Positions 8,340 to 20,850 of a stretch of DNA of 64,000 nt are shown one piece after another. Position 1 is the stretch's first letter. Every line of letters starts with the position of its first letter. This stretch comes from Devosia neptuniae. Its GTDB lineage: Bacteria > Pseudomonadota > Alphaproteobacteria > Rhizobiales > Devosiaceae. Where the stretch lies: positions 1,488,001 to 1,552,000 of the forward strand of contig NZ_CP104965.1 in assembly GCF_025452235.1 (NCBI RefSeq), read 5' to 3'. The notes beneath the pieces were generated by a model, which saw nothing but the letters and a program-made list of their open reading frames with translations, had not been told where the DNA came from and ran no database searches. Position numbers and translations under genes: made by a program.

Positions 8340-9269
8340 TTACCCCCTGGGGTGCGCCTTGCGATAGCTCTCGAGCAGGCGGTCCGTGTCGACCGCGGTA
8401 TAGATCTGGGTGGAGGACAGACTGGCATGGCCCAGCAGTTCCTGAATGGCCCGCAAATCGCCGCCTCGACCCAATAAGTGTGTGGCAAAAGAATGCCTTA
8501 GCGCATGCGGCGTCGCCGAAGGCGGCAGGCCCAGGGCACTGCGGAGCTTGGCCACGCGCAGTTGGATCAGCCGCGGCGACAGCACGCCGCCCTTGACCCC
8601 CCGGAACAACGGCTCCTCCGGCCAGGATTTGAACGGACAAAGCTCAAGATAGAGCTCAATCGACTTCCGCACCGCCTCGATCAGCGGCACCATGCGAATC
8701 TTTCCCCCCTTGCCGGTGACCCGCAAAGTCTGCGATTCGAGGTCGGACCGGGTCAGCGCCAGGGCCTCGGCAATACGCAGCCCTGCGCCATAGCACAGCG
8801 AGAGCACCGCCATGTCCCGCGCCGCGACCCAGGGGCGCTCTTCCATCTCCTCGGTGGTGGTAATGGTGCGCCGCGCCTCGATCACAGTCAGCGCCTTGGG
8901 CAGGGATTTGGGCTGTTTGGGGGTACGAATGACATTGAGTGCTTCGGTGGCCAGCACGCCTTCGCGTTCGAGAAAACGGAAGAAGGATTTGAGCGCCGAC
9001 AGCACCCGGGCCAGGGACCGCGAGCCCAGGCTTTCATTGCGCCGTTGCGCCATGAAGGCGCGGATATCGGCGCCACGCAAGTCCTTGAGAGTGCTCAGGG
9101 TTACCGGGCCGCCGGCATGGCCGGCGAGGAATTGCAGGAATTGGTCGAGGTCGCGGCTATAGGCCTCAAGCGTGTTTTCGGCGAGGCGGCGAACCGACCC
9201 CAGCTCGCGCTGCCAGGCGGCGATCTGGGCGCGCATGAACTCGTCGGTGGCAAAGGCAGAATCGACCAT
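8340..9269 (-). CDS. xerC: Tyrosine recombinase XerC
   Basis: A 309-residue site-specific recombinase that, with XerD, resolves chromosome dimers at dif. The N-terminal SAM-like core-binding domain covers about residues 10-105 and the catalytic domain about 125-305. Catalytic residues are visible: Arg in GAGLRIAEAL, Lys in GKGGK, His and Arg in HALRHSFATHLL, His in LLGHASLSSTQIY, and the nucleophilic Tyr in that same segment. Full length and proximity to priA fit the housekeeping XerC rather than a phage integrase. The start at 9269 has no strong Shine-Dalgarno. Confidence 0.93.
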   Translation of the reverse strand: MVDSAFATDEFMRAQIAAWQRELGSVRRLAENTLEAYSRDLDQFLQFLAGHAGGPVTLSTLKDLRGADIRAFMAQRRNESLGSRSLARVLSALKSFFRFLEREGVLATEALNVIRTPKQPKSLPKALTVIEARRTITTTEEMEERPWVAARDMAVLSLCYGAGLRIAEALALTRSDLESQTLRVTGKGGKIRMVPLIEAVRKSIELYLELCPFKSWPEEPLFRGVKGGVLSPRLIQLRVAKLRSALGLPPSATPHALRHSFATHLLGRGGDLRAIQELLGHASLSSTQIYTAVDTDRLLESYRKAHPRG

Positions 9270-9309
9270 GCCGGGAGTTTAGCGCGTGGCGGTTAGAAAA
9301 TTGTAGCCA

Positions 9310-9371
9310 AGGAAAAGGGGCGGATGAGGGGGCCTTTTGGGAGGCCTGCATGGGACGGCTCCCCTCATCCG
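9310..9371 (-). terminator. Long stem-loop, probable terminator of the DUF1127-like gene
   Basis: A perfect 11-bp stem, CGGATGAGGGG at 9321-9331 and CCCCTCATCCG at 9361-9371, encloses a smaller GGCCT/AGGCC hairpin. On the minus strand the stem is followed by CCCCTTTTCCTTGG, a moderate T tract. It lies 10 bp after the stop of the small gene at 9382. Confidence 0.55.
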
Positions 9372-9381
9372 AGGGCTGTCA

Positions 9382-9573
9382 TCACCGGCAACGCGGTGTG
9401 AAATCGGGACGCTGGCTGGGCGGGATGCCGAGGTCATTGTAGAGATGGCCCGGCAATTCCTGCACCCGCTTCTGGCGCTGCAATGCCGATAGCAGCAGCT
9501 GATAAAGGCTGGCGCGCTTGGCGATGGTGACGATGTCCTCCGATAGGGGCACCCGATCGATCATCTGGGTCAT
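9382..9573 (-). CDS. Small DUF1127-like protein
   Basis: A 63-residue protein. The C-terminal half, with LPGHLYNDLGIPPSQRPDF, resembles the DUF1127 pattern (L..L....L.DIGL.R.D) found in short alphaproteobacterial proteins. Some DUF1127 members affect phosphate uptake, carbon uptake or RNA turnover. The start is well supported by a textbook AGGAGG 6 nt before the ATG. The gene is monocistronic, between xerC (same strand) and priA (divergent), with a stem-loop behind it. The family assignment is tentative; the existence of the gene is more certain. Confidence 0.65.
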   Translation of the reverse strand: MTQMIDRVPLSEDIVTIAKRASLYQLLLSALQRQKRVQELPGHLYNDLGIPPSQRPDFTPRCR

Positions 9574-9676
9574 GATATCCTCCTGTGCTTGGGAAGACAG
9601 AATGCGCCCGCCCCCTGACAGGGCCTGTCAGCAGTCCAAAGCTGGCAGCAGAATCACTTGCACCGGGATCGCTGGG

Positions 9677-11867
9677 ATGCGAACAGAACAAGCACAAATG
9701 GAGATACGTCCAGACATCGTCGCCGTCATGGTGGGGGTGGCCGTCGAGGGCCCCTATAGCTATCGCGTGCCCGCTCATATGAGCGTCACGCGCGGCTCGA
9801 TCGTGGCCGTGCCGCTGGGGCCGCGGCTGACGCTGGGCGTGGTCTGGGGGCCGCCCAAGGATATGGTGGCGCATAATCGGCTCCGCGATATCGCCATGGT
9901 CTATGACGTACCTCCGCTCAGCGAGGAATTGCTCAAGCTGGTCGAATGGGTGGCGCGCTATACATTGGCCGCGCCCGGCCAGGTGCTGCGCGCCGTGCTG
10001 CGATCCACCGAAGCGCTGGATGCGCCCAAGCCAATTGTCGCCTTCCGCCGCACCGGGCTTGAGCCGGAAAAACTGACGCCGGCGCGGTTGCGCGTGCTCG
10101 ATGCCTTGATGGACGATATGGCCTGGCCCAAGGCCGCGCTGGTTGGCGCGACGGGTGTTTCGCCCTCGGTGATCGAGGGGCTGGAGCGGGCCGGCGCCAT
10201 TGAACGCCTGGAAATGGCGGCGCCGCCCATCGTTTTACCACCCGACCCCGATGGCGCGGCGATTACGCTCAACCTCGAGCAGCAGGCGGCGCTGGAGCAG
10301 ATCGTGGCGCTCGATGCCAATGCCTTTGGCGTGGCTTTGCTCGATGGCGTGACGGGCGGCGGCAAGACGGAAGTGTTCTTCGAGGCGGTAGCCGACACGC
10401 TACGGGCCGGGCGGCAGGCACTGATTCTGCTGCCCGAAATTGCGCTCACTCATACCTTCCTCGATCGCTTCACCAAGCGCTTCGGCACGCGGCCGGCTGA
10501 GTGGCATTCGGACATGACGCCGGTGCAGCGGGCCAAGGTGTGGCGCGGCGTGCTCGATGGCAGTGTACGGGCGGTGGTGGGCGCGCGTTCGGCGCTGTTC
10601 CTGCCGTTTCGCGAGCTAGGCATGCTGGTGCTCGATGAGGAGCATGATGGGGCCTATAAGCAATCGGACGGGGTCAATTACCATGCCCGCGACATGGCCA
10701 TTGTGCGGGCGCATCTGGCCAACGCACGGGTGGTGCTGAGCTCGGCCACGCCATCGGTCGAGACGCGCAACAATGCCAATGTTGGCCGCTATGCCCATGT
10801 GCTGCTGACCTCGCGCTTTGCCGAGGCTTCCATGCCCAATATCACGGCGATCGACATGCGGATCGACGGGCCGGAAAAAGGGGCAGTGGATCGCGCCTAT
10901 GCTGGCGCGCGAAGTGTTTGCGGCGCTCGACCGGGGCGAGCAGGCATTGTTGTTCCTTAACCGCCGCGGCTATGCCCCGCTGACCCTGTGCCGCGCCTGC
11001 GGGCATCAATATCAATGTCCCGATTGCTCGGCCTGGATGGTGGAGCACCGTTTCCGCGGCGTGTTGATGTGCCACCATTGCGGACATGAAACGCGCACGC
11101 CCAAGACCTGTAGCGCCTGCGGCGAAGAAGATACGCTGATTGCCGTGGGGCCGGGGATCGAGCGGGTGGCCGAGGAGGCGGCGGCCCGGTTCCCCGATGC
11201 GCGGCGGGTGATTCTCTCCTCGGACATGGGCTCCAATGCGCAATTGCGCGAGCGCTTCAGCGAGATCGAGCGGGGAGAATATGATCTGATCATCGGCACC
11301 CAGTTGGTCTCCAAGGGCCATCATTTTGAGAAGCTCTCGGTGGTCGGCGTGCTCGATGCCGATCTGGGGCTGGCGCATGGCGATCCGCGCGCGGCGGAGC
11401 GGACCTATCAGATTTTGACCCAGGTGGCCGGGCGGGCCGGGCGTGCCTCCAAGACGGGCAAGGCGTTCCTGCAAACCTATCACCCCGATCATCCGGTGAT
11501 GCGGGCCATGGTGACGGGCGACCGCGAGGCGTTTTATGCCCATGAACTGATGGCGCGCGAGGCTGGTGGCCTGCCGCCATTCGGGCGCCTGGCGGCGCTG
11601 ATCGTCTCGGCCAATGAGCATGATACGGCGATGGGCTTCGCCAAGCGGCTCCTATCGGCTGCCCCAATGGCCGAAGGGGTAAAACTCTTCGGCCCGGCCG
11701 ACGCCCCGGTTGCCATCATCCGCGGCCGCCACCGCGTGCGGCTATTGGCCCAGTCCGGCAAGGATTTCGATCTCTCCGGCTATGTCCGCTTCTGGCTCAG
11801 CTCAGCTGAAAAGGTCACCGGCAATCTGCGGGTCCAGGTGGATATCGACCCGATGAGCTTTATGTAA
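9677..11867 (+). CDS. priA: Primosomal protein N' (replication restart helicase), frameshifted as sequenced
   Basis: PriA reloads the replisome at collapsed forks. The protein is split over two frames. The first part runs to about 10880 with Walker A GVTGGGKTEVF and the DEEH box (LVLDEEHDGAYKQ). The second resumes in the +1 frame with QWIAP, LFLNRRGYAPLTLC, the zinc-binding cysteine pairs (CRACG, CPDC, CHHCG, CSACG) and helicase motifs (LVSKGHHFE, QVAGRAGR). The switch falls exactly at A5G4, 10875-10883. Removing one base there restores the family sequence DGPEKGQWIAP, so a one-base homopolymer insertion is the likely cause. PriA matters for fitness, so an assembly error is favoured over a true pseudogene. 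The start is uncertain between 9677 and 9698. Confidence 0.9.
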
Positions 11868-11885
11868 TTTTTGTATATACGAAAA

Positions 11886-11914
11886 TTGACGAAACGCGTT
11901 CAGACGACTACATT
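11886..11914 (+). promoter_or_regulatory. Candidate sigma-70 promoter of brnTA
   Basis: TTGACG (11886-11891), a 17-bp spacer and TACATT (11909-11914) lie just upstream of brnT. The palindrome GTATATAC at 11873-11880 could be an operator. One problem is that a start site near 11921 would leave almost no leader before the ATG at 11926, so the GAGGGGG box at 11915-11921 might not be transcribed. The true start may lie further upstream. Confidence 0.45.
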
Positions 11915-11925
11915 GAGGGGGCTCG

Positions 11926-12192
11926 ATGGATTTCGAATGGGACGATACCAAGAACGCGACGAACAAGGTCAAGCATGGGGTGGGCTTCGAGATCGCCAGA
12001 GCGTTTGTGTGGGACGAAGCGATAATCGAGACCGACAGCCGCAGAGATTATGGTGAGGAGCGGTTCATCGCTCGCTGCCCTGCCTCGGATGGTTTGCGGT
12101 ACCATATTGCTTTCACCATGCGCGGCGACACAGTGCGCCTCATCACGATGAGGCGGTTCAGCAGAAAGGACTATCTACGCTATGGTCGATGA
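11926..12192 (+). CDS. brnT: BrnT family type II toxin (RNase-like)
   Basis: An 88-residue protein of the BrnT family, a RelE-fold ribonuclease toxin first described in Brucella abortus. Family features are the N-terminus FEWDDTKNATNKVKHGVGF, the central Arg/Asp-rich region around DYGEERF, and the C-terminal RLITMRRFSRKDYLRY. The gene overlaps the downstream brnA antitoxin by 11 bp, the usual toxin-first order for this system. The ATG at 11926 follows GAGGGGG. It lies between priA and the atp operon and has its own promoter-like sequence. Confidence 0.92.
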   Translation: MDFEWDDTKNATNKVKHGVGFEIARAFVWDEAIIETDSRRDYGEERFIARCPASDGLRYHIAFTMRGDTVRLITMRRFSRKDYLRYGR

Positions 12193-12487
12193 TCCGAAGT
12201 CCAATAACAGATTGCCAGACGACGACAGCTTCTATGGTGTTCCTGATGAGGATACCCCCGAGCTGACCGAAGAGGCTATGCGGCGGTCCGTCCCCGCAAA
12301 ACAGTTCTTTGCTGAGCGCGGTCTGCCCATGCCTGGCCGCCCGAAATCCGAAGCCCCCAAGGTTTCGGTCAGCCTGCGGCTGGACCCTGATGTGGTGGAT
12401 GGCTTCAAGGCCGGTGGGCCGGGCTGGCAGACGCGGATGAATGCGGTTTTGGCACAGAGTCTGAAGGATCAGAAGAAGTCGGCTTAG
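12182..12487 (+). CDS. brnA: BrnA family antitoxin
   Basis: A 101-residue antitoxin. The N-terminal half is acidic (residues about 1-40) and probably binds BrnT. The C-terminal half, with KVSVSLRLDPDVVDGFKAGGPGWQTRMNAVL, is the BrnA ribbon-helix-helix-type DNA-binding domain. In known systems BrnA neutralises BrnT and represses its own promoter together with it. It overlaps brnT by 11 bp, so translation is coupled. The final residues are basic. Confidence 0.92.
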   Translation: MVDDPKSNNRLPDDDSFYGVPDEDTPELTEEAMRRSVPAKQFFAERGLPMPGRPKSEAPKVSVSLRLDPDVVDGFKAGGPGWQTRMNAVLAQSLKDQKKSA

Positions 12488-12573
12488 GTTTTAGGGACAC
12501 GGTCGCGGTAGTCTTGCCGTGGAATGTTGTACCCTGCGACATTTTCGCCGCCTTTGAATCGCGCCGCCAAGCC

Positions 12574-12602
12574 TTGCGTGGCGCTTGGGCCTTGTGCTAG
12601 AG
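12574..12602 (+). promoter_or_regulatory. Possible promoter of the atp operon
   Basis: TTGCGT (12574-12579), a 17-bp spacer and CTAGAG (12597-12602) lie 130 bp before atpH in a 244-bp gap that has no convincing gene. The boxes are only moderate matches and other promoters in the gap are possible. Confidence 0.35.
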
Positions 12603-12731
12603 CCAGCGCGACCTTAAAGGGGTCTCCGGACGGCTCCTTTTCCAGATAAGAACAAGCGTCAACGACCGCCCGGTTTCTCGACATGAAATGGGGCGGATCG
12701 TCAGGCAGGCAACCAAGAGGGTGATGCGGCA

Positions 12732-13292
12732 TTGGCAGCGCAGAATTCAGTGCTTACCCAGATCGCGCGGCCATATGCGTCGGCGTTGTTCGATCTCGCC
12801 CAGAGCGAGAACCAATTGGCATCCGTTGAGACATCCCTGTCCGACGTTTCCCGCCTGATCGGGGAAAGCCAGGATTTTTCCCGTTTCCTGCGCTCGCCGG
12901 TGATAACCGCCGATACCAAGGCGCATGCGCTTGACGCATTGCTGGCCAAGGCCAAGACCAGCGACCTGATCGCCAATTTCCTGCGCCTTGTGGCCAAGAA
13001 TGGCCGGCTGTTCGCGCTCGATGCCATCATTGCTGGCTTCCGCGAGCTGGCGGCCGCGGCGCGTGGCGAAGTGTCTGCCGATGTGACCTCGGCTGCGCCG
13101 CTCACCGCCGAACAGGTGAAATCGCTGGCCGCAACGCTCAAGGCCAGGATCGGCAAGACCGTTACGCTCAACCAGTTCGTCGATACCTCGCTGATCGGGG
13201 GCCTTCAGGTGAAGGTCGGATCGCAGATGATCGACTCTTCGCTCAAGACGAAATTGACCGCGATGAAGATCGCCATGAAAGAGGTCGGATAA
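12732..13292 (+). CDS. atpH: ATP synthase F1 delta subunit
   Basis: A 186-residue delta subunit (OSCP), which ties the F1 head to the peripheral stalk. The N-terminal helical domain contains RPYASALFDLA and the C-terminal domain the typical ending DTSLIGGLQVKVGSQMIDSS. The start is a TTG at 12732, with AGAGGG about 10 nt upstream. No in-frame ATG precedes the conserved region. The gene abuts atpA directly, since atpA begins on the base after its stop. As in most alphaproteobacteria, the Fo genes are not in this operon. Confidence 0.95.
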   Translation: MAAQNSVLTQIARPYASALFDLAQSENQLASVETSLSDVSRLIGESQDFSRFLRSPVITADTKAHALDALLAKAKTSDLIANFLRLVAKNGRLFALDAIIAGFRELAAAARGEVSADVTSAAPLTAEQVKSLAATLKARIGKTVTLNQFVDTSLIGGLQVKVGSQMIDSSLKTKLTAMKIAMKEVG

Positions 13293-14828
<1,536 letters not shown>

Positions 14829-14840
14829 TAACGTTGTCTG

Positions 14841-14866
14841 GCGCGTGACCGGTTCGCCGGTCGCGC
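14841..14866 (+). other. Intercistronic hairpin between atpA and atpG
   Basis: GCGC(GT)GACCGG pairs with CCGGTCGCGC around a TTCG loop, giving a very stable RNA hairpin with a two-base bulge. It has no T tract, so it is not a terminator. It may stabilise the upstream message or lower expression of atpG relative to atpA. Confidence 0.5.
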
Positions 14867-14893
14867 TTCAAGGCCCAAGGAGACGATAGGCAG

Positions 14894-15781
14894 ATGCCGT
14901 CGCTAAAGGACCTCAAGAACCGGATCGATTCGGTCAAATCGACGCAAAAGATCACCAAGGCCATGCAGATGGTCGCGGCGGCTAAGCTGCGCCGTGCCCA
15001 GGATGCCGCGGAGGCCGCGCGTCCCTATGCCGAGCGCATGGGCAAGGTGCTGGCGAGCCTGGCATCGGTCTATGAAGGTCAGTCAGGCGCTCCAGTGCTA
15101 CTGGCCGGCACGGGCAAGGACCAGGTCCATTTGCTGGTGGTGGCGACCGGCGAGCGCGGGCTGGCGGGTGGCTTCAATTCGTCCATCGCCCGTCTGGCGC
15201 GCGACCACGCCGCCAAGCTGCTCAGCCAAGGCAAAACGGTCAAGATCCTGACCGTTGGCCGCAAGGGCAATGATATTCTCAAGCGGCAATATCCCAATCT
15301 CATCATCGAGACGGTCAGCTTCCGCGAGATCAAGACGATCGGCTTCGCTCAGGCGGCGCTGATCTCGGAAAAGGTGCAGGCCCTGTTCGCGGCCGGCGAG
15401 TTCGACGTGGCGACGCTGTTCTTTGCCAAGTTTAACTCGGTGATCAGCCAGGTGCCGACGGCGCTGCAGATCATCCCGGCAAAAATCGAAAAGGCCGAGG
15501 GGGAAGGTGCAAGTGCTGCCTCCACCGTGCCCTATGAATACGAGCCGAGCGAAGAAGCCATCGTTGAAGACCTGCTACCGCGCAATATCAGCGTGCAGAT
15601 CTTCCGCGCTTTGCTCGAAAATGGCGCCTCGTTCTATGGCGCGCAGATGTCCGCCATGGACAATGCGACGCGGAACGCTGGCGAAATGATCGGCAAGCTG
15701 CAGCTGAGCTATAACCGCCAGCGCCAGGCCCAGATCACCAAAGAACTCATCGAAATCATTTCGGGCGCGGAAGCGCTCTAA
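14894..15781 (+). CDS. atpG: ATP synthase F1 gamma subunit
   Basis: A 295-residue gamma subunit, the rotating central shaft of F1. The N-terminal helix [20 protein letters not shown] and the C-terminal helix with [18 protein letters not shown] form the coiled-coil shaft, and both conserved ends are intact. The alphaproteobacterial insert around residues 195-215 (EGEGASAAS) is present. The ATG at 14894 follows an AAGGAGA box. It sits between atpA and atpD in the usual order. Confidence 0.97.
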   Translation: MPSLKDLKNRIDSVKSTQKITKAMQMVAAAKLRRAQDAAEAARPYAERMGKVLASLASVYEGQSGAPVLLAGTGKDQVHLLVVATGERGLAGGFNSSIARLARDHAAKLLSQGKTVKILTVGRKGNDILKRQYPNLIIETVSFREIKTIGFAQAALISEKVQALFAAGEFDVATLFFAKFNSVISQVPTALQIIPAKIEKAEGEGASAASTVPYEYEPSEEAIVEDLLPRNISVQIFRALLENGASFYGAQMSAMDNATRNAGEMIGKLQLSYNRQRQAQITKELIEIISGAEAL

Positions 15782-15790
15782 GCACCCTAG

Positions 15791-17245
<1,455 letters not shown>

Positions 17246-17329
17246 TTTTTGCCACTTGGGCTTCGTCGTTCGCGGCGGGCCCGCTGCCCAGGCCCAGTGA
17301 TGGGTTCGCTCCGCTAAGGGACCAAAAAA

Positions 17330-17755
17330 ATGGCTGAAGGCCTCAAGATCGAGATCGTGTCGCCCGAGCGGCTGGTGCTGTCGGAAGTCGTGACCTCGGT
17401 CACCGTTCCGGGCACGGAAGGCTATTTCACCGTGATGAGCGATCATGCCCCGTTCATGACCACGCTGCGTCTCGGCTTCATCACCGTGACCGAGACCAAT
17501 GGCACGTCCAAGGTGTATTTCGTGCGCGGCGGTTTTGCCGACGTGTCCACCGAAGGCCTGACGATCCTGGCCGAAGAGGCCTCTCCGTTCCATGAATTCG
17601 ACAAGGGCGACCTGCAGGCCGAAATTCGGGCTGCCGAGGAAGAACTCGCCCGCGCCCAGACGCCGGCTGACAAGTCCTATGCGCAGGTCCTGGTCAATGG
17701 CCTGCTGAACCTGGCCATCGAAGCCGGCCAGATCAACGGTACGCATATTCATTAA
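17330..17755 (+). CDS. atpC: ATP synthase F1 epsilon subunit
   Basis: A 141-residue epsilon subunit, part of the rotor, which can inhibit ATP hydrolysis. The N-terminal beta sandwich shows LKIEIVSPERLVLSE and GTEGYFTVMSDHAPFMT, both typical. The C-terminal helical part is short, as usual in alphaproteobacteria. It is the last gene of atpHAGDC. An 84-nt gap after atpD may hold extra RNA structure. A strong terminator follows. Confidence 0.96.
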   Translation: MAEGLKIEIVSPERLVLSEVVTSVTVPGTEGYFTVMSDHAPFMTTLRLGFITVTETNGTSKVYFVRGGFADVSTEGLTILAEEASPFHEFDKGDLQAEIRAAEEELARAQTPADKSYAQVLVNGLLNLAIEAGQINGTHIH

Positions 17756-17812
17756 GCCGCGTCTGCCGGGCCTCCGGCGGTTACTGCGATAGAGTGCTCG
17801 CGCAATTCTCGG

Positions 17813-17845
17813 CAGCCGTCTCCCCCTGGAGGCGGCTGTTTTGTT
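17813..17845 (+). terminator. Rho-independent terminator of the atp operon
   Basis: CAGCCGTCTCC (17813-17823) pairs with GGAGGCGGCTG (17828-17838) with one wobble pair and a CCCT loop, followed by TTTTGTTTT. It lies about 57 bp after the atpC stop. Confidence 0.9.
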
Positions 17846-18004
17846 TTGCCGGTCAAGTTTAGCTGCTCTTGCTCAAAATATAGGCAAGTCTTTGATAGCA
17901 TTGAGAATTATGCATATTTAAACGTGCGATTAATAAACTGCCGCCACTCTGCTGTCGAAGCGGCATTCCGGCCGGGCTGGAACGCTGATATTTGGGGGTA
18001 TTTC

Positions 18005-20158
18005 ATGGGCGCTGCTCTGGGTCATCTGCGACTGACATTTGCCATTGCCGCCATGGCGATCGGCTCGATTGCCATCGCCGTGCTGGCAGTTCTGGTGGGA
18101 TTGTTCATCAGCCTCTCCAATTCGGCCAGCGAGGATGCGGCCAAGGAAGTCGCCAGCGCCGCCCGGATCAGCGCGGAGATCTTGCAGGTCAATCTGCCGA
18201 GCCTCGAAGTGGTGGCGGATGAGACGGGCAATGTGACGGGTCTCGTGATGCGATCCATGCCGCGGTTCCGCACCAATGACGTCATCGACACTATCGCCCG
18301 CGTGACGGGACAAGATGTGTCGATCTATGTGTACAACACGGAAGTCAGCCCTGATTTCGTGACCGGCACGACAAGCCTTGTGCAGGGCAGTGGCGAGCGG
18401 CTGGATACACCCATCGTCGCCGGAACGCCGCTGTTTGCCTCGCTGCTGGCCAACCAGGCCGTCCACAGCGAAGTCATCATCGAAGGCACAGGCTATTTCC
18501 TGCTGCATCAGCCGATCACCATGGCCGATGGCACGGTGATCGGGGCGCTGATGGTGGCGGTCGATCGCGCGCCGATCGAGGCGGTGGTGGGGCGTTCGCT
18601 GACTATGCTAGTGGCGGTTGGTGGGGCCGTGCTGCTGGTGATTGGGGTGCTGGCGCTGCTGCTGTCGCGACTGTTGACCCGGCCCATTCCGCGGCTGTCG
18701 GCGGTGATGAATGCCATTGCCGCCGGCGCGCTCGATGCCGAAGTGCCTTATACCGAGCGACGCAATGAAATCGGCGCCATGGCCAAGGCGGTGGAGGTGT
18801 TCCGCCGCAATGGGCAGCGGGTTGCCGAACTGGGCGCCGAAACGGGCCGGCATCTGGCGGAAGCGGCCGACCACACCGGCCAGCTCAACGCGATTTCCAT
18901 GTCGCAAATGGTGGCGGAATTTTCGCTTGAGGGTGAGATTCTGGCGGCCAACCAGAATTTTCTCGATCTGGTGGGGTATCAGCGCGACGAGGTGCTAGGG
19001 CAGCCCAATGCGCTGTTCCTGTTTGGCGTTGATCCTGCGTCGATGGCTTATCGGCAATTCTGGCTCGATCTTGCCGCCGGACAGTTCAAGGCGGGCGAAT
19101 ATCGTCGCCGTACCCGCGATGGCCACGAAGTTTGGATTCAAAGCACGTTCAGCCCCATCGTTGGGGTCGATGGCGTGCCCTACAAGATCGTGCAGTTCGC
19201 TACCGATGTGACCGCGCGCAAGCAGGCTGTCGCGGCTGTGGGGGCGGGGCTGGCGCAATTGGCGGAGGGCGACCTGACGGCCAGCATCGATGTGCCGTTC
19301 GAGCCGCAATTCGAAGATCTGCGTCATGCGCTCAATGGCACGGTGTCGCGCTTTGCCGAGGTGGTGGGGCAATTGCAGCAGACTTCGCGGGCCTTGCGGT
19401 TGGCGACGGGGGAAATCCTGTCGGGCGCCAATGACCTGTCCGAACGCACGACGCGGCAGGCCGCAACCATCGAGCAGACCGCGGCGGCCATGGAGGCCCT
19501 GGCGGGCACGGTGGCGGGCAATGCCAGCATGGCACGCGATGCGGCGGGCAAGGCTCGCGCTGTGGCGCTGACGGCGGCCGAAAGCGGCACGGTGATGAGC
19601 AATGCCAATGCGGCCATGGAGCGGATCACTCAATCCTCGGCCAAGATTTCCAACATTATCGGCATGATCGATGACATTGCCTTCCAAACCAATCTGCTGG
19701 CGCTGAACGCCTCGGTCGAGGCTGCACGGGCTGGTGAGGCCGGGCGTGGCTTTGCCGTGGTGGCGGTCGAAGTGCGGCGGCTGGCGCAGTCGGCGGCCGG
19801 GGCCTCGGCCGAGGTCAAAGCATTGGTCGAGCAATCGGCCAATGAGGTTCGCGGCGGCTCGGGGCTGGTCTCGGACGCGGCGAGCCGGTTGCAGATGATG
19901 CTGGATGCGGTGCGGGCCAACAGCGAATTGGTCGAGGCCATCGCGCAGGCCAGTGGTGAACAGGCGTCGTCCATCGATGAGGTGTCGACGGCTGTCCGCA
20001 CGCTTGACGAAATGACGCAGCACAATGCGGCGCTGGTCGAGGAGATCAACGCGGCGATCGAGCAGACCGAGGCACAGGCGCAGAGTCTGGATGGCCTGGT
20101 GGATGTGTTCGTGCTGAGCAAGCCGGCGGCCGAACAGGGCAGCCGGCGCGCGGCCTAG
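18005..20158 (+). CDS. Methyl-accepting chemotaxis protein with HAMP and PAS domains
   Basis: A 717-residue chemoreceptor. TM1 (about 12-34) and TM2 (about 198-220) flank a periplasmic sensor domain of roughly 160 residues. A HAMP domain follows (about 220-272), then a cytoplasmic PAS domain (about 305-405) with [10 protein letters not shown] and [10 protein letters not shown] second HAMP-like segment precedes the signalling domain (about 475-690), whose hairpin tip is [20 protein letters not shown]. There is no C-terminal CheR-tether pentapeptide. A sensor in both compartments suggests dual ligand or redox input; the ligand is unknown. The ATG at 18005 has a GGGGG box. The longer in-frame reading from 17846 crosses the atp terminator region and is rejected. 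No che genes are nearby. Confidence 0.9.
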   Translation: MGAALGHLRLTFAIAAMAIGSIAIAVLAVLVGLFISLSNSASEDAAKEVASAARISAEILQVNLPSLEVVADETGNVTGLVMRSMPRFRTNDVIDTIARVTGQDVSIYVYNTEVSPDFVTGTTSLVQGSGERLDTPIVAGTPLFASLLANQAVHSEVIIEGTGYFLLHQPITMADGTVIGALMVAVDRAPIEAVVGRSLTMLVAVGGAVLLVIGVLALLLSRLLTRPIPRLSAVMNAIAAGALDAEVPYTERRNEIGAMAKAVEVFRRNGQRVAELGAETGRHLAEAADHTGQLNAISMSQMVAEFSLEGEILAANQNFLDLVGYQRDEVLGQPNALFLFGVDPASMAYRQFWLDLAAGQFKAGEYRRRTRDGHEVWIQSTFSPIVGVDGVPYKIVQFATDVTARKQAVAAVGAGLAQLAEGDLTASIDVPFEPQFEDLRHALNGTVSRFAEVVGQLQQTSRALRLATGEILSGANDLSERTTRQAATIEQTAAAMEALAGTVAGNASMARDAAGKARAVALTAAESGTVMSNANAAMERITQSSAKISNIIGMIDDIAFQTNLLALNASVEAARAGEAGRGFAVVAVEVRRLAQSAAGASAEVKALVEQSANEVRGGSGLVSDAASRLQMMLDAVRANSELVEAIAQASGEQASSIDEVSTAVRTLDEMTQHNAALVEEINAAIEQTEAQAQSLDGLVDVFVLSKPAAEQGSRRAA

Positions 20159-20841
20159 GCCAGAGCCGCGCCGACGAGTGCCTTGGCGTGCAGGTCCGTG
20201 GTGTCGAATGTCGGTAGCGGGCTGACGGAATCATCGACCAGCATGCCGATTTCGGTGCAGCCCAGGATCACGGCTTCAGCGCCACGGGCGGCGAGGCGTT
20301 CGATGGCGGTGATATAGATGCGACGGGATTCCTCGCGCACGATGCCCCGGCACAGCTCTTCGTAGATGATGCCGTTGAGGTTGGTGCGGTCGACTTCGGG
20401 GATCAGCGACGTGATGCCGCGGTCAGTCAGGCGATCGCGGTAAAAACCCATTTCCATGGTGAAGCGGGTGCCCAGCAGGCCCACCGTCGTGAAGCCATCG
20501 GCCAGGAGGGCATCGCTGGTGGGGTCGGCGATGTGGATGAAGGGCACGGACAGATCCGCTGTGATCGCTGAAGCCACCACATGCATGGTGTTGGTCGCCA
20601 GCCCGATGATTTCGGCACCGGCGCGTTCCAGCCCCTTGGCGATTTCGGACAATTGGCGGCCCGCGCCGTCCCAGTCGCCGGCCGATTGCATTTCGGCAAT
20701 GGGGGCGAAATCCACCGAATGCACGATCAGCGGCGCGGAATGGAGACCACCGAGCCGGGTGGCGGTCTCCTGGTTGAGCACACGATAATAGTGGGAGGTG
20801 GATTCCCAGCTCATGCCGCCGATCAGGCCGATGGTTTTCAT
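20155..20841 (-). CDS. Aspartate/glutamate racemase family protein, YgeA-like
   Basis: A 228-residue amino-acid racemase of the Asp/Glu/hydantoin racemase superfamily, closely resembling E. coli YgeA in the N-terminus [23 protein letters not shown], the NTMH motif and the C-terminal LGCTEIGML. The second catalytic Cys is present in GCTEI. In place of the first Cys the site reads ATNTMH, the Thr-type arrangement also seen in YgeA. It probably supplies a D-amino acid from a proteinogenic one; the substrate is not defined. The stop overlaps the convergent chemoreceptor end by 4 bp. It lies just downstream of rppH on the same strand. Confidence 0.88.
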   Translation of the reverse strand: MKTIGLIGGMSWESTSHYYRVLNQETATRLGGLHSAPLIVHSVDFAPIAEMQSAGDWDGAGRQLSEIAKGLERAGAEIIGLATNTMHVVASAITADLSVPFIHIADPTSDALLADGFTTVGLLGTRFTMEMGFYRDRLTDRGITSLIPEVDRTNLNGIIYEELCRGIVREESRRIYITAIERLAARGAEAVILGCTEIGMLVDDSVSPLPTFDTTDLHAKALVGAALA

Positions 20842-20850
20842 GGCGCCAGT

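Noticed and set aside
10818..10960. Programmed ribosomal frameshifting in priA
   Set aside because: A run of A residues resembles a slippery site, but the needed shift is +1, whereas A-rich slippery heptamers promote -1. No stimulatory structure or conserved precedent in priA is known to me.
12484..12732. 82-codon minus-strand frame in the gap before atpH
   Set aside because: No ribosome binding site and no recognisable motif; it abuts the atpH start on the opposite strand and is probably chance.
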